A stretch of DNA of 64,000 bases from Cantharellus purpuraceus (taxonomy: Eukaryota; Basidiomycota; Agaricomycetes; Cantharellales; Hydnaceae). The position numbers were made by a program, and so were the translations under genes. The notes below the pieces were generated by a model. That model did not search any database. It worked only from the letters and a program-made list of their open reading frames with translations, and had not been told where the DNA came from. The stretch lies in the NCBI GenBank assembly GCA_025174535.1, contig JALBUN010000023.1, positions 868,001-932,000 of the forward strand, in the 5' to 3' direction. This document shows, in pieces, positions 13,091 to 25,503 of this stretch; within the stretch, counting starts at the first letter, position 1, and each line of letters begins with the position of its first letter.

Positions 13091-14586
13091 ATGTCAGTGA
13101 GCATTTCAAAGATGGGTCAGTGCATTTCCATCCATATATGTATACTCTCATTTACTGAATGTAAATTCAGAAGATCCACACAAAGTTGTCAAAGTCGTTG
13201 CTTCCGACGGCAAATCTGGCGAGCAAAAGGACATGTCGTATACCAATTGCAAAGTTATTGGCAATGGCTCCTTTGGTGTTGTCTTCCAGGCGAAAGTCAT
13301 CTCGGCTCAGAAGGGCGAAGATGACATTGCGATCAAGAAGGTGTTACAAGACAAGAGGTTTAAGGTTCGTAGGCTAATGGTTAGCTTCGAGGTGTGTTAC
13401 TGATATCTTCCGCGTGGTCCGGTAGAATCGAGAGCTGCAGATCATGAGACTCGTCTCTCATCCAAATGTCGTAGACCTGAAGGCATTCTTCTATTCAAAC
13501 GGAGAGAGCAAGGCGCGTTAGTCGCCCCTCTTTTTTCGAACGCGCGCTTATGATGGCTCTTTAGCAGAAGGACGAAGTATACCTAAATCTTGTACTGGAA
13601 TACGTTCCTGACACGGTGTACCGCGCGAGCCGACACTACGTCAAGCTTAAGCAGCCTATGCCCATGTTACAGATTAAGTTATACATGTACCAGGTCTTAC
13701 GCTCACTCGCGTACATTCATTCGGTTGGAATCTGTCACCGCGACATCAAGCCACAGAATCTTCTACTCAATCCTGCTACTGGCGTACTCAAACTGTGCGA
13801 TTTTGGTAGCGCCAAGATTCTTGTCGCGGGAGAGCCGAACGTGAGCTACATATGCTCCAGATATTATCGCGCTCCAGAACTCATATTTGGGGCGACCAAC
13901 TACACAACGAACATTGGTGGGTACACGCAAACATGACTGGAGGATTTTTGGTTGACGAATAGTGACCTATCAGACATTTGGTCGACTGGCTGTGTGATGG
14001 CGGAGTTGATGCTGGGTCAACCTTTGTTTCCTGGGGAGAGTGGTATCGATCAACTTGTTGAAATTATCAAAGTACTCGGTACACCATCGCGCGAGCAGAT
14101 TAAGACTATGAATCCAAACTACCAAGATCATAGATTCCCACAGATCAAACCCCATCCCTTCTCGAAGGTATGCATCACAGTCGTCCTGTTCATCATTTTG
14201 ACGGTACATCTCAGGTGTTCCGGCCTCGCACACCATCTGAGGCTGTTGATTTGGTTGCCAAGTTGTTAGAATACACGCCTGAGTCGCGGTTGAGTGCGAT
14301 CGAGGCCATGTGTCATCCCTTTTTCGATGAGTTACGTGTACAGGGCCAAAGGATGCCTAATGGAAAGGAGTTTCCGCCATTATTTGACTTCACTCGGGAG
14401 GGTATGACCCCCTCCTTTGCTTCCTATGCGTGTGACTGATTCCATATCGCAGAATTGTCCATCCGTCCAGACTTGATGCGACAACTTGTACCGCCGCATT
14501 GTGAGCCGGAACTAGAGTCGCGGGGGATCCGATTGGAGTCGTTTGTGCCGATACCGCTCGAGCAGTTGCGAATTACGTTGGATTGA
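13091..14586 (+). CDS. GSK3: Glycogen synthase kinase 3 (GSK-3) family Ser/Thr kinase
   Basis: Full GSK-3/shaggy kinase acting in growth, stress and differentiation signalling. Exons read by eye: 13091-13115, 13171-13364, 13426-13512, 13568-13916, 13974-14167, 14215-14401, 14453-14586. Visible motifs are the glycine loop [32 protein letters not shown] (beta-3 lysine and alpha-C), [18 protein letters not shown], and the activation loop [13 protein letters not shown], which carries the regulatory tyrosine. The ending FFDELR...FPPLFDFT is typical. The first exon is tiny and gives either MSVSISKM or only the last Met (13112), both in frame. The intron after SNGESK appears to begin with GC instead of GT. 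MET30 follows 262 bp downstream on the same strand. Confidence 0.93.
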
Positions 14587-14848
14587 CATCTTGTGATTTG
14601 TCTGTCTTTTCTACCTGTTGTGACTGAGACTTGTGACTGAGGCTAGCTATTTCCTGTTTTCTTTTCCTTTTGCTTGCTTGTGTGGAGCACAATACATGAC
14701 ATATATTACCGCGGTCCTGTAATCGCCCGAGTTTGTATAGTTCAAGTAAGCATGATTACGTGTGCAATACGTTATGAGCTCGCGAGACGCACGCCATATT
14801 CCTAAGATACCTATTTAACCGCCTGCAAGCTCCTGTACCCCCACTACC

Positions 14849-17180
14849 ATGGCCATCATAAATGGCAACCCCTCTGATGCCATCCAGGTTTCTCAGAGCA
14901 TTTCCTCTACTCATCCACACCCCACACCATCACCATCACCACCCCCTGTCCCTCTACCTGCTTTCGATGTCCCCTCACACGACGATGTCAAGAATGGTGC
15001 CGTAGAACTCCCAAAGACCAGCGAAACTGCTTCTACCGCTCAGCAGAGGCCTGCGCGCAAGCTTTGTGCAAGACATCAGCGAATGGCAGACGAAGGGACG
15101 AGTCTGAAGCTACAGCAGGTATGAGAGCTCACGCTCCCACGCGTATCCACTGCTAACGTACCAAACAGTCGCTCGATGCTCTGCCTCTCAAGGAACGCGA
15201 GACTGTTAATATGATTTGGTCCAACTTCAGCTCCTCGTCGCACCCTCGGCGAGAGCTCATCCTGCATGGCATTCTTACAATGTGCTGTTTCTCCCAGCTT
15301 TCTCTTCTCACCGACCAGCTGCAGCATCTCATTCGGCTAGACCCTTTCCACATATTTCCTCGGGAAGTTGCACTCAAGGTTCTTCAGTCTCTTGACGCGA
15401 TCTCCCTTGGTCGGGCTGCCCAGGTATCGAAGCACTGGCGAAGCCTTGCCGATGACAACATCTTGTGGAAGAACATTTGCGAGCAACACATTGACAAGAA
15501 GTGTTCCAAGTGCGGTTGGGGCTTACCCTTACTTGGGAAGGGGCGGGTCGTCCGTGCTTCCCTTCCACCATCTCCGGCTCAGTCTTCATCTTCACTCTCG
15601 TCTCACACATCAAAGCGTGATCTAGATCTCTCTGGTCTCATACCTGATCACCGTCCATCAAAACGTCGCAGGTCCAATCACGATGCTCACATCGCCGACC
15701 CACATATCCCTCAGCCAGATGGTCTTGCACACGGCCTTTCAGACGATGGTGATCTCACCCCCCGTGCAGTCAGTCCGGTGGCAGTCACACGCCCTTGGAA
15801 GGATATTTACTGTGAGCGCCTCACTATCGAGCGCAACTGGCGTCGTGGTCGTTGTTCTGTGCGCACCCTTCAAGGTCACACTGACGGTGTCATGTGCATG
15901 CAATTTTCCGAGACACTCCTTCATCCGGCATTTCCCATTCTCATCACCGGCTCCTATGACCGCACTGCTCGCGTTTGGAACATGGAATCAGGGGAAGAAA
16001 TTCGCTGCCTTCGTGGTCACACGCGAGCAGTGCGTGCGTTGCAGTTTGACGAGGCAAAACTGATTACAGGGTCGATGGATCGTACGTTACGCATATGGAA
16101 CTGGCGCAATGGCAAATGTATCCGCACCCTCGAGGGTCATACTGAGGGTGTTGTGTGTCTACACTTTGATGCAAACGTTCTTGCCAGCGGGAGCGTTGAC
16201 ACGACAGTCAAGGTTTGGAATTTTCGTAGTGGAGAATGCTTCACTCTTCGCGGACATCATGACTGGGTGAACTCGGTAGCTATATGGCATCGCGCAGATG
16301 TCGGGCTCAAAGACGACGTTTCTCATGGTGACATCGATCCAGGCAAGATGCTCTTCTCTGCCTCCGACGACGGCACCATCAAACTTTGGGATCTCAACCT
16401 CCGTACATGCATCCGTCAGTTCATTGGGCATGTCGGACAAGTTCAGAGTATCCAACTAGTCACACTTGATCCAAACGCTGACGACAACGAATTGCTCGCC
16501 CCATTCCATGAGGATGAAGACGACTGTCAGATTTCGAGTGATATCCGTCGCGCCCATCGGCCTCCGTACGATGATCCACCATCGGCGCTTGCGTCAGTTA
16601 CTATGCCCACTCACCTCCCAGCGGATCATTCTAGCTTCCAGGTTCCGAAGCCTAATACACCTACGAGCCTTCATTCATTTGCTTACCGTGCGACTCCAGA
16701 CGGTACACCTCCGTCAGACGATTTCACTCATACCGATCTAGAGCATAATGTGTTGCAGCACAAGGACAAGGGCAAGCAACGATCACGATCGCCAAGCCCT
16801 GGGCGGAAAAAAGCTCCGACAAACATTCTTGTCTCCGGTAGCCTTGATAATACGATCAAGGTCTGGGATGTTGAGAGTGGCAAGGCAATTAAGACGCTAT
16901 TTGGACACATTGAGGGTGTTTGGGCCATCGCATGCGATAAGCTGAGGATGGTTAGTGGGAGTCACGATCGTACGATCAAGGTGTGTGGAGACAAATCCAG
17001 TCGTGCTGTGCATTCATCTTACTGAACAATTTCTGGTAGGTTTGGGTACGCGAAGAGGGAAGATGTATGGCTACGCTCGTTGGCCATCGTGGTGCCGTGA
17101 CGTGTCTCTCTCTCGGTGATGACAAGATTATTTCAGGCAGTGACGATGGTGATGTGAAGATTTGGAGTTTCTCGCCATAG
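14849..17180 (+). CDS. MET30: F-box/WD40 protein, SCF substrate receptor (MET30/sconB type)
   Basis: Substrate receptor of an SCF ubiquitin ligase; in other fungi the orthologue controls sulfur assimilation and cadmium response by targeting a bZIP activator. Three exons: 14849-15118, 15169-16980, 17040-17180. After a low-complexity Pro/Ser N terminus comes SLDALPLKERETVNMIWSNF, then the F-box (FHIFPREVALKVLQSLDAISLG), then HIDKKCSKCGWGLPLL, a stretch characteristic of this orthologous group. WD40 repeats follow (GSYDRTARVWN, GSMDRTLRIWN, GSVDTTVKVWN, SASDDGTIKLWD, GSLDNTIKVWD, GSHDRTIKVW, GSDDGDVKIW), giving seven blades. A disordered insert of about 110 residues separates the fourth and fifth blades. 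The last intron lies inside the sixth repeat. Confidence 0.93.
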
Positions 17181-18280
17181 TGAGAGTGCACTTATTCCTG
17201 TCATTTTATTACTTTGTTTCTTCTTGATGCTGCCTCGCTCTGTTGTTCGTCGTTCGTGTCACCAGATATCTCGCTTTCTTGCTCTAATATCCCGTGGGAC
17301 ACAGCCTATTTGCCTTGCATCGTCCGACCATAATTCACTTTGGTTTGATTGCCATGTAGGGTGTGATCCATCTAATAATCGCTGCTGTATTAAGGCTCCG
17401 TCGATGTTCTAGGGCTTTACCGCTACGATACCGTTGTATATATCTATTGCCGTTGGACACCTCTATGCATACTGAAATACAGTGATATATAATACCTCGG
17501 ATGCATCTGTATCTATATGTGCACCATTGCATCCCATGCGATGGTTTGCAATAAAAGACATTAGTTGCACAATATAGTACTCAGTTTTGATCTGGTCTCA
17601 ATCATTGGATTACCAACTTTGATTTGATAGGAAATTGAGCTGATGATTATTGTTCCACCAGCAAACCCACATAGGTGTTGGAGTATCGAGGCCGACGAAC
17701 ACGGAAGCATAGTTGAGGTACCACAAAGTTCAACAGCCGCAAATACATACGCATAGCGGTCGAGTACGGCGATCCTTATTTTATTTTGCCCACCTGACTC
17801 GGTAGTATATAAGTTCAACATTGTTCTATCGGACACTTCAGTTGATTGCTCCCCGCACAACTGAAGTTTATATATCTAGTCCCTCTTCGCGTCCATATCC
17901 TTCAATAGGATCATTGCTGTTTGAGGATTTTGGACACTACCCGTGTTGCATTGGGTGCAGTCAGTAGATCCCTGTGTTTACGTAAGAATGGCTTTCTCCT
18001 AGGAAGGTTCTGTCCGTTTTGTGTAGTTGACCATGGTTTGTCATCTTGATAACCAAGCAGCTTGTGATGACGGAGTGCCCGCCGAAGGCACAAAACCCGC
18101 ATCCCAGGCTCTGAGGATGTGCTATATAGATAGCGGTAATATGTCGCGGAGGTATCCATATCCATCAAGGGGAAGGCTTGATGTGGATGTGGAAGACTAG
18201 GCAAGTTAGCGATAGACCAGTGCTCAACCATCAGGACCACCGCTGTTAACCATTGGGAGCATGAATCGCAAGGCCTCAGG
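17181..18280. other. Intergenic region between convergent genes
   Basis: Between the stop of the MET30 orthologue and the stop of the kinase-RasGEF gene. Mostly AT-rich 3' flanking sequence. A 3' part (17911-18250, minus strand) stays open and could be an alternative last exon of the kinase-RasGEF gene: a GT-AG intron from about 18290 to 18245 would join it in frame. Nothing else recognised. Confidence 0.5.
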
Positions 18281-21200
18281 TTAAAGAAAACCCGAGGCCT
18301 TGAGTTCCTGTGTATGAGATGCAAAATCTGCATGTTCCTCGCGATCTAGTTTGGCAGCTCTCTGTTCCAACCGATGGCGGAGGGCATCATTGACTACGAG
18401 CGAACGTAACTGGCCATCGAGGAAGATACGGGCGTCGCGTGATCGTGGACTATCAGATGACTTCAAAGGACTATGATGATAGTGAAGCATCTGGCTGATC
18501 TGCTCGTGGAGGTCGTGGTAAAGTTTGAAGTTAATCATATCGGGATGTCCATCTCGTTTTATGATTGTAACATGCGAGCTGTGGTGACCTGTGATGTCAC
18601 GTAAATGAACATCTTTAGATATGTCAGGATTGATCTCAGGGTCTGCACAGATCGAAAGACGTACGCAACAGTGGTATGCAAGATTCCGTAGATGCATTTA
18701 AAACCTTTCGATAAGCCTGGTAATTCTTATATGGCGACAGGAATTTTTCCATTCTGGCAGAGACCTTGGCACCTGACTTGTCTAGGAAAGACGTTCTCCT
18801 CAGGCGAGTGATGAAGGACGAAGCGAGGCCTGCGAAGAGGGCACAACTAGACGAATAGTTATGTAGTTTTCGGCATTCCTGGAAGTTATTCCTGATTACA
18901 TCAGGCAAACACGGAAGGAAGGGATAGCCCACCTCAGCAACCCACAAGAAGTACTTGCGGTTTTCGAACCTCTTTGACTGCTCATCGGGCTTCAGGATGT
19001 ACTCCGTGACCCAGTAAGAAAGCTTGTCATGTTCAGTAATAAAAGACGATATAGGGTTACCCTCCTGCGCTCCTACGAGCCATCCTATGCAGTCTGATGG
19101 CATGATCTTGCTGTAGCGTTCACTTTCGAGTATTGTGAGAGCCTCAGCAAGACCTTGGGGAGAAATGTCAGGGGAATGAGTAGGGGACCTTGGGATGGAC
19201 AAGAGCGGTGTTGGGGGAAGAACGGGTGGCGCGATAAGTGTAGACACCTACAGAAGAGTCAGTCAGGTATGAGTTGGGCCCGCTACCCCTTCCAAAGCGA
19301 AAAGGCTCACTTGGGTCTCAATCAAACTTGTCAATTTGCCAGCAGAAGCGACGATGGTGGGTGCAGGGGAAGAATACTGAATAGATTGAGTGGAAGCTCG
19401 CATTCGTTCCAATAATGGTATGTCCTTAATTTGTACGTGATGACCCTGCAGCCATGTAATCAAAACCTGGAGAACGCTAGATGATAGGGTGAGATGGTTG
19501 GGGCACATGAAGATAGAATGAGACCAACGAGAATCGTATGCTCGCACGTTGCTCTGGCGTGTGATTGGACGACGACACAGCATCAAACCGTTCTAGCAAC
19601 AGATTGAAGAGTGCCTCGGCATTTGTGAATGCTTTATAACATATAAGAAAAGTTTCCCTAAAATCCATATCTTTTCTGTGATCTACAAAGTCATTGTTCA
19701 AAATTCGATAGGAAGGCAACTGAGGGGAAGGTAGACCTATTGACAGAAGTAGCCGTTCGACTAAGGCTGGTAAAGTGCCCGCGGTCACAGTTCCAGCCTT
19801 GCTATATTCGATGTATAACGATGCCTCCTTGGAAAAATTCTCGGTTATCTTAGATATTGATGAGTGCATCGTACTTGAGGCAAGTTTCCCAGAGTGTTCT
19901 GACGAGAAGACGTTGAGCCAAGTGATAGTACACGATGAGCAAGTATGAAGACGGGCATTATCAGAAAATATGACATACCCGATGACCCTAGAGTCGACCT
20001 CTGTTCGACGTCAACGATGGGCACTTTGAGAGGTCCGGGAAGGCCACTTTCCAGGGACGCTATGATGTCGTCGAAGATACCGTCATGGTCTTCACCTATA
20101 TGTGGCAGACGGGGAATGCTGCTCTCGACTCCAGTAGAAAACCGGCGTGCTTTGTCGATAGGTACATCTGGCGGAACAGTGATGCTTAGCGTCACACTTT
20201 TACCGATGGGAGACGATGGTGCGCTAGAATAGTGATTGATGTTGCGTGGACTAGCGTCCAACAAGTTACCAAAGGAACGTGATCGTGATCCAGTGGAAGT
20301 TGGGCTTGTCGCGTTCAGACTGTTGGTGGAGGAAATAGGAGAGGTAGGCAATTCAGATGGACCAAAAAGGCGGACAAAACTGGAGATTGACGAGGATTGA
20401 CGTGCCAATGGGTGGTCTCCCTGGTTCGAGGTGCTGCTAACACCAGAACCACCAAAGAAGGCATCACCAGTCCGTGGGTCTATTAGTGAGAATATCAGGT
20501 TCCTCATTCATCGAAGTGGATCTAAATGACACCTACGCCTTGGAACGTGAGCCTTATATGGCCATTGCAAATTTGCTTGCTTGTTCTCCAAGGCTTTCAT
20601 TTGAAGCATGACCTCACCCATTGTTGGTCTGTGTTCAGGCGTCCGACGCCAACATCTCTGCATAAGGTCCCATAATTCGTCAGACAGTCCACGACGTGTT
20701 ACCTCGGGTGCAGGCCGCGCCGGGAGTATACCACTGATAAGGTCGGAAATTACTGCTGGAGATCGCACGCGGTTGTGGAACGGCCGCTTGCCGGTGAGAA
20801 TTTCAAGACAGAGCATGCCGTAGCTCCAGACATCTGTTATGCCGTTGGGCTTTGCAGATTCGAGACCAATGAGTTCTGGCTGAATGAGTTCCGGAGCCAT
20901 CCAACGACTATTATCTAGGTTGTCACTGTGCACTGTTGCCCGTGTATCCACCTTGTTGGAAACGAAATAAGTGACCGTTCAATGATAAGGGAGTTGAAAG
21001 GAGAGAGACCTCCTCTTCTAAGATGACCGACAGACCAAAGTCGGTGATACAGGCGACCTGTGCGTCGGATATCAAGACATGCGCCTATGTCATAATGAAC
21101 GGAGGCTCGATGGCTACAGCTTGGTTGAGCCACTTACCGCTCGCAAGTCCCCGTGTACCACCCCGCGGCTACCAGACCGACATGGTTTGGCGTGAATGCA

Positions 21201-22882
21201 CGACCAGGCAGCAATGATCCTAGCTCACTTGTGAAGAAATTCAAGACCCGTGGCGACTTCTCGTAACTAACAAGAGACAGGTGAGTATGGCAAAAGATAG
21301 TAGCCGCATATACCATACAAGTTTCAGCCGATCAGCGTCAGGGAAGTTCTCAATATAATGCATGGCATCACGATGCTCCATCCAAGGTGAGACCTTGAAC
21401 GAGGGTCAATTGCCTTCTGTGCCGTCATTATTGTTAAGCTAACCGTATAAATGTCGTTGCCCAATGTCGCGATGCCGTACAATCTGGCGACATCTATTTC
21501 CATCGTCAACCATTATCGACAATTGCTTTACGTAGGTTACGCACTCCTGTGTTGTAGTTGCCTCCAAACGGCCACTTCCCTGATGAACCGCTACGAAGGA
21601 AATATCAGTCGTATAATGTGCAAACAGTATTAAAGATATACTTTCTGCGCTTTCGGTGTATGATTAATGCCGCGCATAAGCTGTAGCGCCACTTTCTCCT
21701 CATCTAGCCATTCTCCTAAAGTGTCAAGATGCACAATGAGGAGGCTGGTTGTGTGACATCGACAATACATGATACACTACCTCACCTATATAGACGTCAC
21801 TATACCCGCCAGAGGCATTTACTGGATGGTCTCCAATTCGCCTTACTTCACCGGTGACTACAGCGCGATGACGTAGTAAATCAAGTCTCTGGAACAACAG
21901 GAAATGTCTTACGGTCAATCATAGGTGGTAACAATTCAGTTTGGCGATGTATTTTAAGCAAATGTTGCTGAAGACTTTTCCGCTGTTCGGGTCCAGCTAC
22001 ATTTGCGTGGATGGCCTCCTGGATTTGCAGCATGTGATTCTCAATCTTGAGGTCAGGTTGCTTAAGAATCGCGTGAATGTCCTGGATGCTAGCGAGCACG
22101 GAATGCATTTGTTTTTGTATCTCAGCACGGTTGGCTTCCAAATTTAAGTGCGTTTCTCTCTGGCCGCTTAAAATCTCCATCTGCGACATGATCTTCGGCG
22201 CAAAAAATAACAGAAGTGAACAGAAGCAAAGTTGAGCGAAATCGTTTGCGCCTACATGAAAACGTGTTGCACAATCATCAAGTCCCCTGCGCATGTCATC
22301 GATGCCCTGTTTGATCTCGGATTGAAACAGCAAAGCTTTGGGTTTGCTCCAACTAGACCACTTTTGAAGCTTTCTTGATATTCGTTCCATGGTACTTAAC
22401 AAGTATATTAGCAGGAGCCTTGGCCACAGCAATTAGACGCACAAGGTTGTTTCGTCAATAGCTTTCATGAATTCGGTTCCAATCAACCTCTCGCCATGGT
22501 CGTGTAGGGTAATCAAAAGGACTGTGCACTGGTCACGTAATTGAAGGCATTGATCCTAACGAGAGCAGTGCGGAATGATCTCAGCACCTGATGAACGTGT
22601 GGATAATATGGGCTCACGTGGTATACTTTCACGTTTTTCACTGCGTCATATATCTGGTAGACTAAATGGAGATGTCACGTTTTAAAAGCTTAAGATATCA
22701 GATACGAGTAACGAACCGGCTTTAATAGCAGGACTAAGATTGGGGATTCCCGCTAAGCTTGCAATGTTCATATTAGTGTGGCTTGTAGGTGGGTCCGCCT
22801 GGTATGGTATAGATTGGGGGGAATGACGATGAGTATTAGATAGTCTCCTCTCTCTATTAGATAAGCGGCAGGAGATAGCCAT
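18281..22882 (-). CDS. MLKL-type four-helix bundle - pseudokinase - RasGEF fusion
   Basis: Large multi-exon gene. The N terminus, rebuilt over several introns, reads LSPAIKAVYQIYDAV..., YHDQCLQLRDQCTVLLITLH, and KQGIDDMRRGLDDCATRF, the pattern of the fungal MLKL-like four-helix N-terminal domain. A helical, probably coiled-coil linker follows. The kinase domain (about 21850-20580) has a glycine loop (NASGGYSDVY), DFG (CITDFGLSV), APE (RWMAPELI) and a normal C-lobe (DVWSYGMLCLEI). The beta-3 lysine is glutamine (VALQ, codon 21681-21683) and the catalytic-loop asparagine is histidine (HGDLRAAH, codon 21079-21081), so it is probably a pseudokinase. Then come a Ser-rich linker, RasGEF-N (MDFRETFLICYKAFTN) and a RasGEF domain (SSCALFAGLASSFITRLRR; CIPLLHVHLRDI). 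Start uncertain: ATG at 22882 or, in frame, 22771. Order is opposite to the gene at 102-3766. Confidence 0.75.
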
Positions 22883-24347
22883 ATTAGGTGTACATGTACA
22901 TCATGTCAGGGCCGATTCATACCTTTCAGAGTCGCCAACTTTCAGCTGTATCAAGCTGTGCTGCTGTACCTAAATAAAGCACAGGACTTGAAATTTCATT
23001 GAACTCGAGCAAGTCTCTTGACCTCAAAATTTTATATGACCAACTATTGAACTATGCAAATCTCTTGCAAGGCCTCTAGGACTATAGGCAACCCTGCATT
23101 TTGAACATGAAGTAGGGAGAAGAAGCGTTGATACCATGTTGGCCGCTATAATATAAGAAGAGCTTAAAGAGACCAGCGGTGCGAAACGAGAAAAATAGGA
23201 TTGATCAGATGCTTGGAATACTAGTACACACGCTTGTCTTAATTACAGCGACCCCGCCCCACCCACGGGGCACACCTGTTCACCCCCCTCGCCCCAATGA
23301 TTAGCAGATACCAACCGCACATGTACAAAATGACTATAATCTATATCTATCTAGTACCGTCAATCACTAGGTGTCTGAAACCACCACGATATGAAAAAAA
23401 TAAATCCCTAGGACACTCATTGTTATTTCTCAAGCATATAAATAGCCATAAATGTTTAACGTGTTATTTACAAGTGTTGGTAAATTTTGCAAGAACATAG
23501 AGCGAGTTAGCATGGTCCGGCAGGCTTAATTACATGCATGAGGGCATGTCCTGGGAGATATATGACCTAATCTTCATATATTCCTTGTAAATAATTAATA
23601 GAGTTTAATTGCAACTTTCCCGGGAGCCTTCCAAGCTCTGGAACAAATTTAGGGCTTTAACGGGTGTCACGCAGTATACACCAGAAAACCTTCCAATACT
23701 TAGTGTCCGTGCTTTCTCCCAACGCCATTAGCAAGCTCTGGCCCGTTCAGTGAGAAATTTCTTGGAAGCATGGGTGACCAAGTAAGCTACTATCCTGTCA
23801 AGAAACTGAGGAATTTGACCCATTTTTCATGGCCCTACAGGTCAATTATCACTGATTTTCAAATACCTGGTGACTGATGGTATCTTAGTTATGGGCATTT
23901 GTGTTTTTCACGTGGGCGCCTGGCCTTAGGATCAATTGGTGTTAACAAGGCCATGAAAATATACCTTTCCACTTGTTGGCTGGGAACCTCTGGTGGGGGG
24001 TCTTGGGTGCACGTAGACAGCTAGGTATATAGCCAGAACAATGAAGAGCAGTATTCCATGGATAGCTGATGTGAAATTTCAAACCACCAATAGCCCAGGC
24101 AACTTTATGTATGTAACCAGCTATACCATCACATATACACACTGGCTGGATTCAAAGACATGCACGCTGGTACATGTATTTAAGAAGTAATGCGTTACAT
24201 CCAGGTTTGTTGGTCCTGTCAAGTTGACTGGGAGCGGATACAAAACAATGACAGTGCAGACGCAACAAAAACTCTGCACGCACGCTTGAATCATTCTAGG
24301 TATAATAGTAGAAAACTCTATTCCAGAGCCAAGTGTCAAAGAACAAG

Positions 24348-24680
24348 TCAAAGCAAGTGATTGCCAGAGTGAATCTGATCGGTACCATCACGTGAGGTTG
24401 GATTGTAACCGAGTCGAGAGCCCTGTTGAAGATTGTCATTGAAAACAACACGGTTCATGTCACGAAGAAGGACTTTGGTGTTGACGAGGTCTGGCGCTGG
24501 TAGCTCAGACGGACGGCGTCCCTTGATGACAGAGATGGCTCGCATGGGTAGCGAGTGCTTCGCATCTTTAATTGAGAAGATTAGGAATGAGTGGCGTTGC
24601 GACTTTGACCTAAGCTCATCAGGTGCATTTGGAGTGCCTCCGGAGCAAGGGGCTGGCTGGGTATGAGGAGGGAAAAGCCA
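24348..24680 (-). other. Small orphan open frame, possibly coding
   Basis: An uninterrupted minus-strand frame whose translation has ordinary protein composition rather than repeat-like sequence (for example PAPDLVNTKVLLRDMNRVVF and GYNPTSRDGTDQ). The first in-frame ATG (MRAISVIKGRRPS) is at 24545, giving 65 residues; a longer protein would need an upstream exon. I do not recognise a family. It may be a small gene, a fragment of a decayed gene, or chance. Confidence 0.25.
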
Positions 24681-25495
24681 TCAAGCCAGCGGACGGCGAC
24701 AGGAACTGCAAAGCGAGTGCAATGCGGTCTTCAAGCTGCTTTGACGCGGTGACTATTTATTCTATTTCGGGCATGGAGGTGTAGCCGCCGACGTGGAGCG
24801 AGGCAGGGGATGTATATTGAGTTGGCAGTCAATCGGAAACACAGGGCTTTGTTGCCAGTGAAACAGATCAGTGGCGGTAGAAACTGCGCAAGCGAGGCGC
24901 CAAAAATGTCATCACGAGATGGTCGGGTACAGTGGGAATCAGATGCGCACGGTGTCAAGCTAGCAGACGGGAAGATGGCAGACGAGCAGATGCCTACAAA
25001 TGCGCAGCAGAGGAGCGGACAGTTTCTGTACAATCATCTGACATGTTCCGTGACCTCCGAGGGTGAGACGCTCAAATTGGCTCCGCGGCCCTACATGTGA
25101 AGCGGTGGTGTGGGTGGCATGCCGTCTGATCAAGTTCAGTGAATGTGATGTGATAGGGTTCAGCCGGTCTCTTCCTTCTCAGCCTCCGCAGTCAACCAGT
25201 GTCTTTTCGCCTAATACACGTCCTCAGAAATATTTCTCGGCTGCCAGCATGCATTGTTTTGTGCCATCCCTCAAGTCATCCTACACCTTCTCTTTCATTT
25301 CTGCAAGGCGCCGCACGGGTAAGTCTCAATCCAGCCGAAACGCCGGTACCCACGCTTCACTCGCTTACTGACCCATCCCGATTTTCATTACGGCTGCATT
25401 CTCGGCTGCGCATCTACTGCATGGGAATCTTGTCCCAAGTCTAGGAACCTTGCCTTTCGGCGCTAGGTTCGAACAACCGCCAAAATGCCTCATAC

Positions 25496-25503
25496 TATAT
25501 AAA
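25496..25503 (+). promoter_or_regulatory. TATA box of the cupredoxin gene
   Basis: TATATAAA lies 86 bp before the start codon at 25582 and is followed by a C/T-rich leader (about 25552-25580), a common layout for strongly expressed fungal genes. Assignment is by position and sequence only. Confidence 0.6.

Noticed and set aside
23261..24330. Possible solo LTR or transposon remnant in the AT-rich intergenic DNA
   Set aside because: Only a loose 11-bp inverted repeat was found, with no target duplication or matching ends, which is not enough to call an element.
24495..24520. Sequence resembling a tRNA D-arm or A box (TGGTAGCTCAGACGG)
   Set aside because: No matching B box or cloverleaf could be found downstream within the usual distance.
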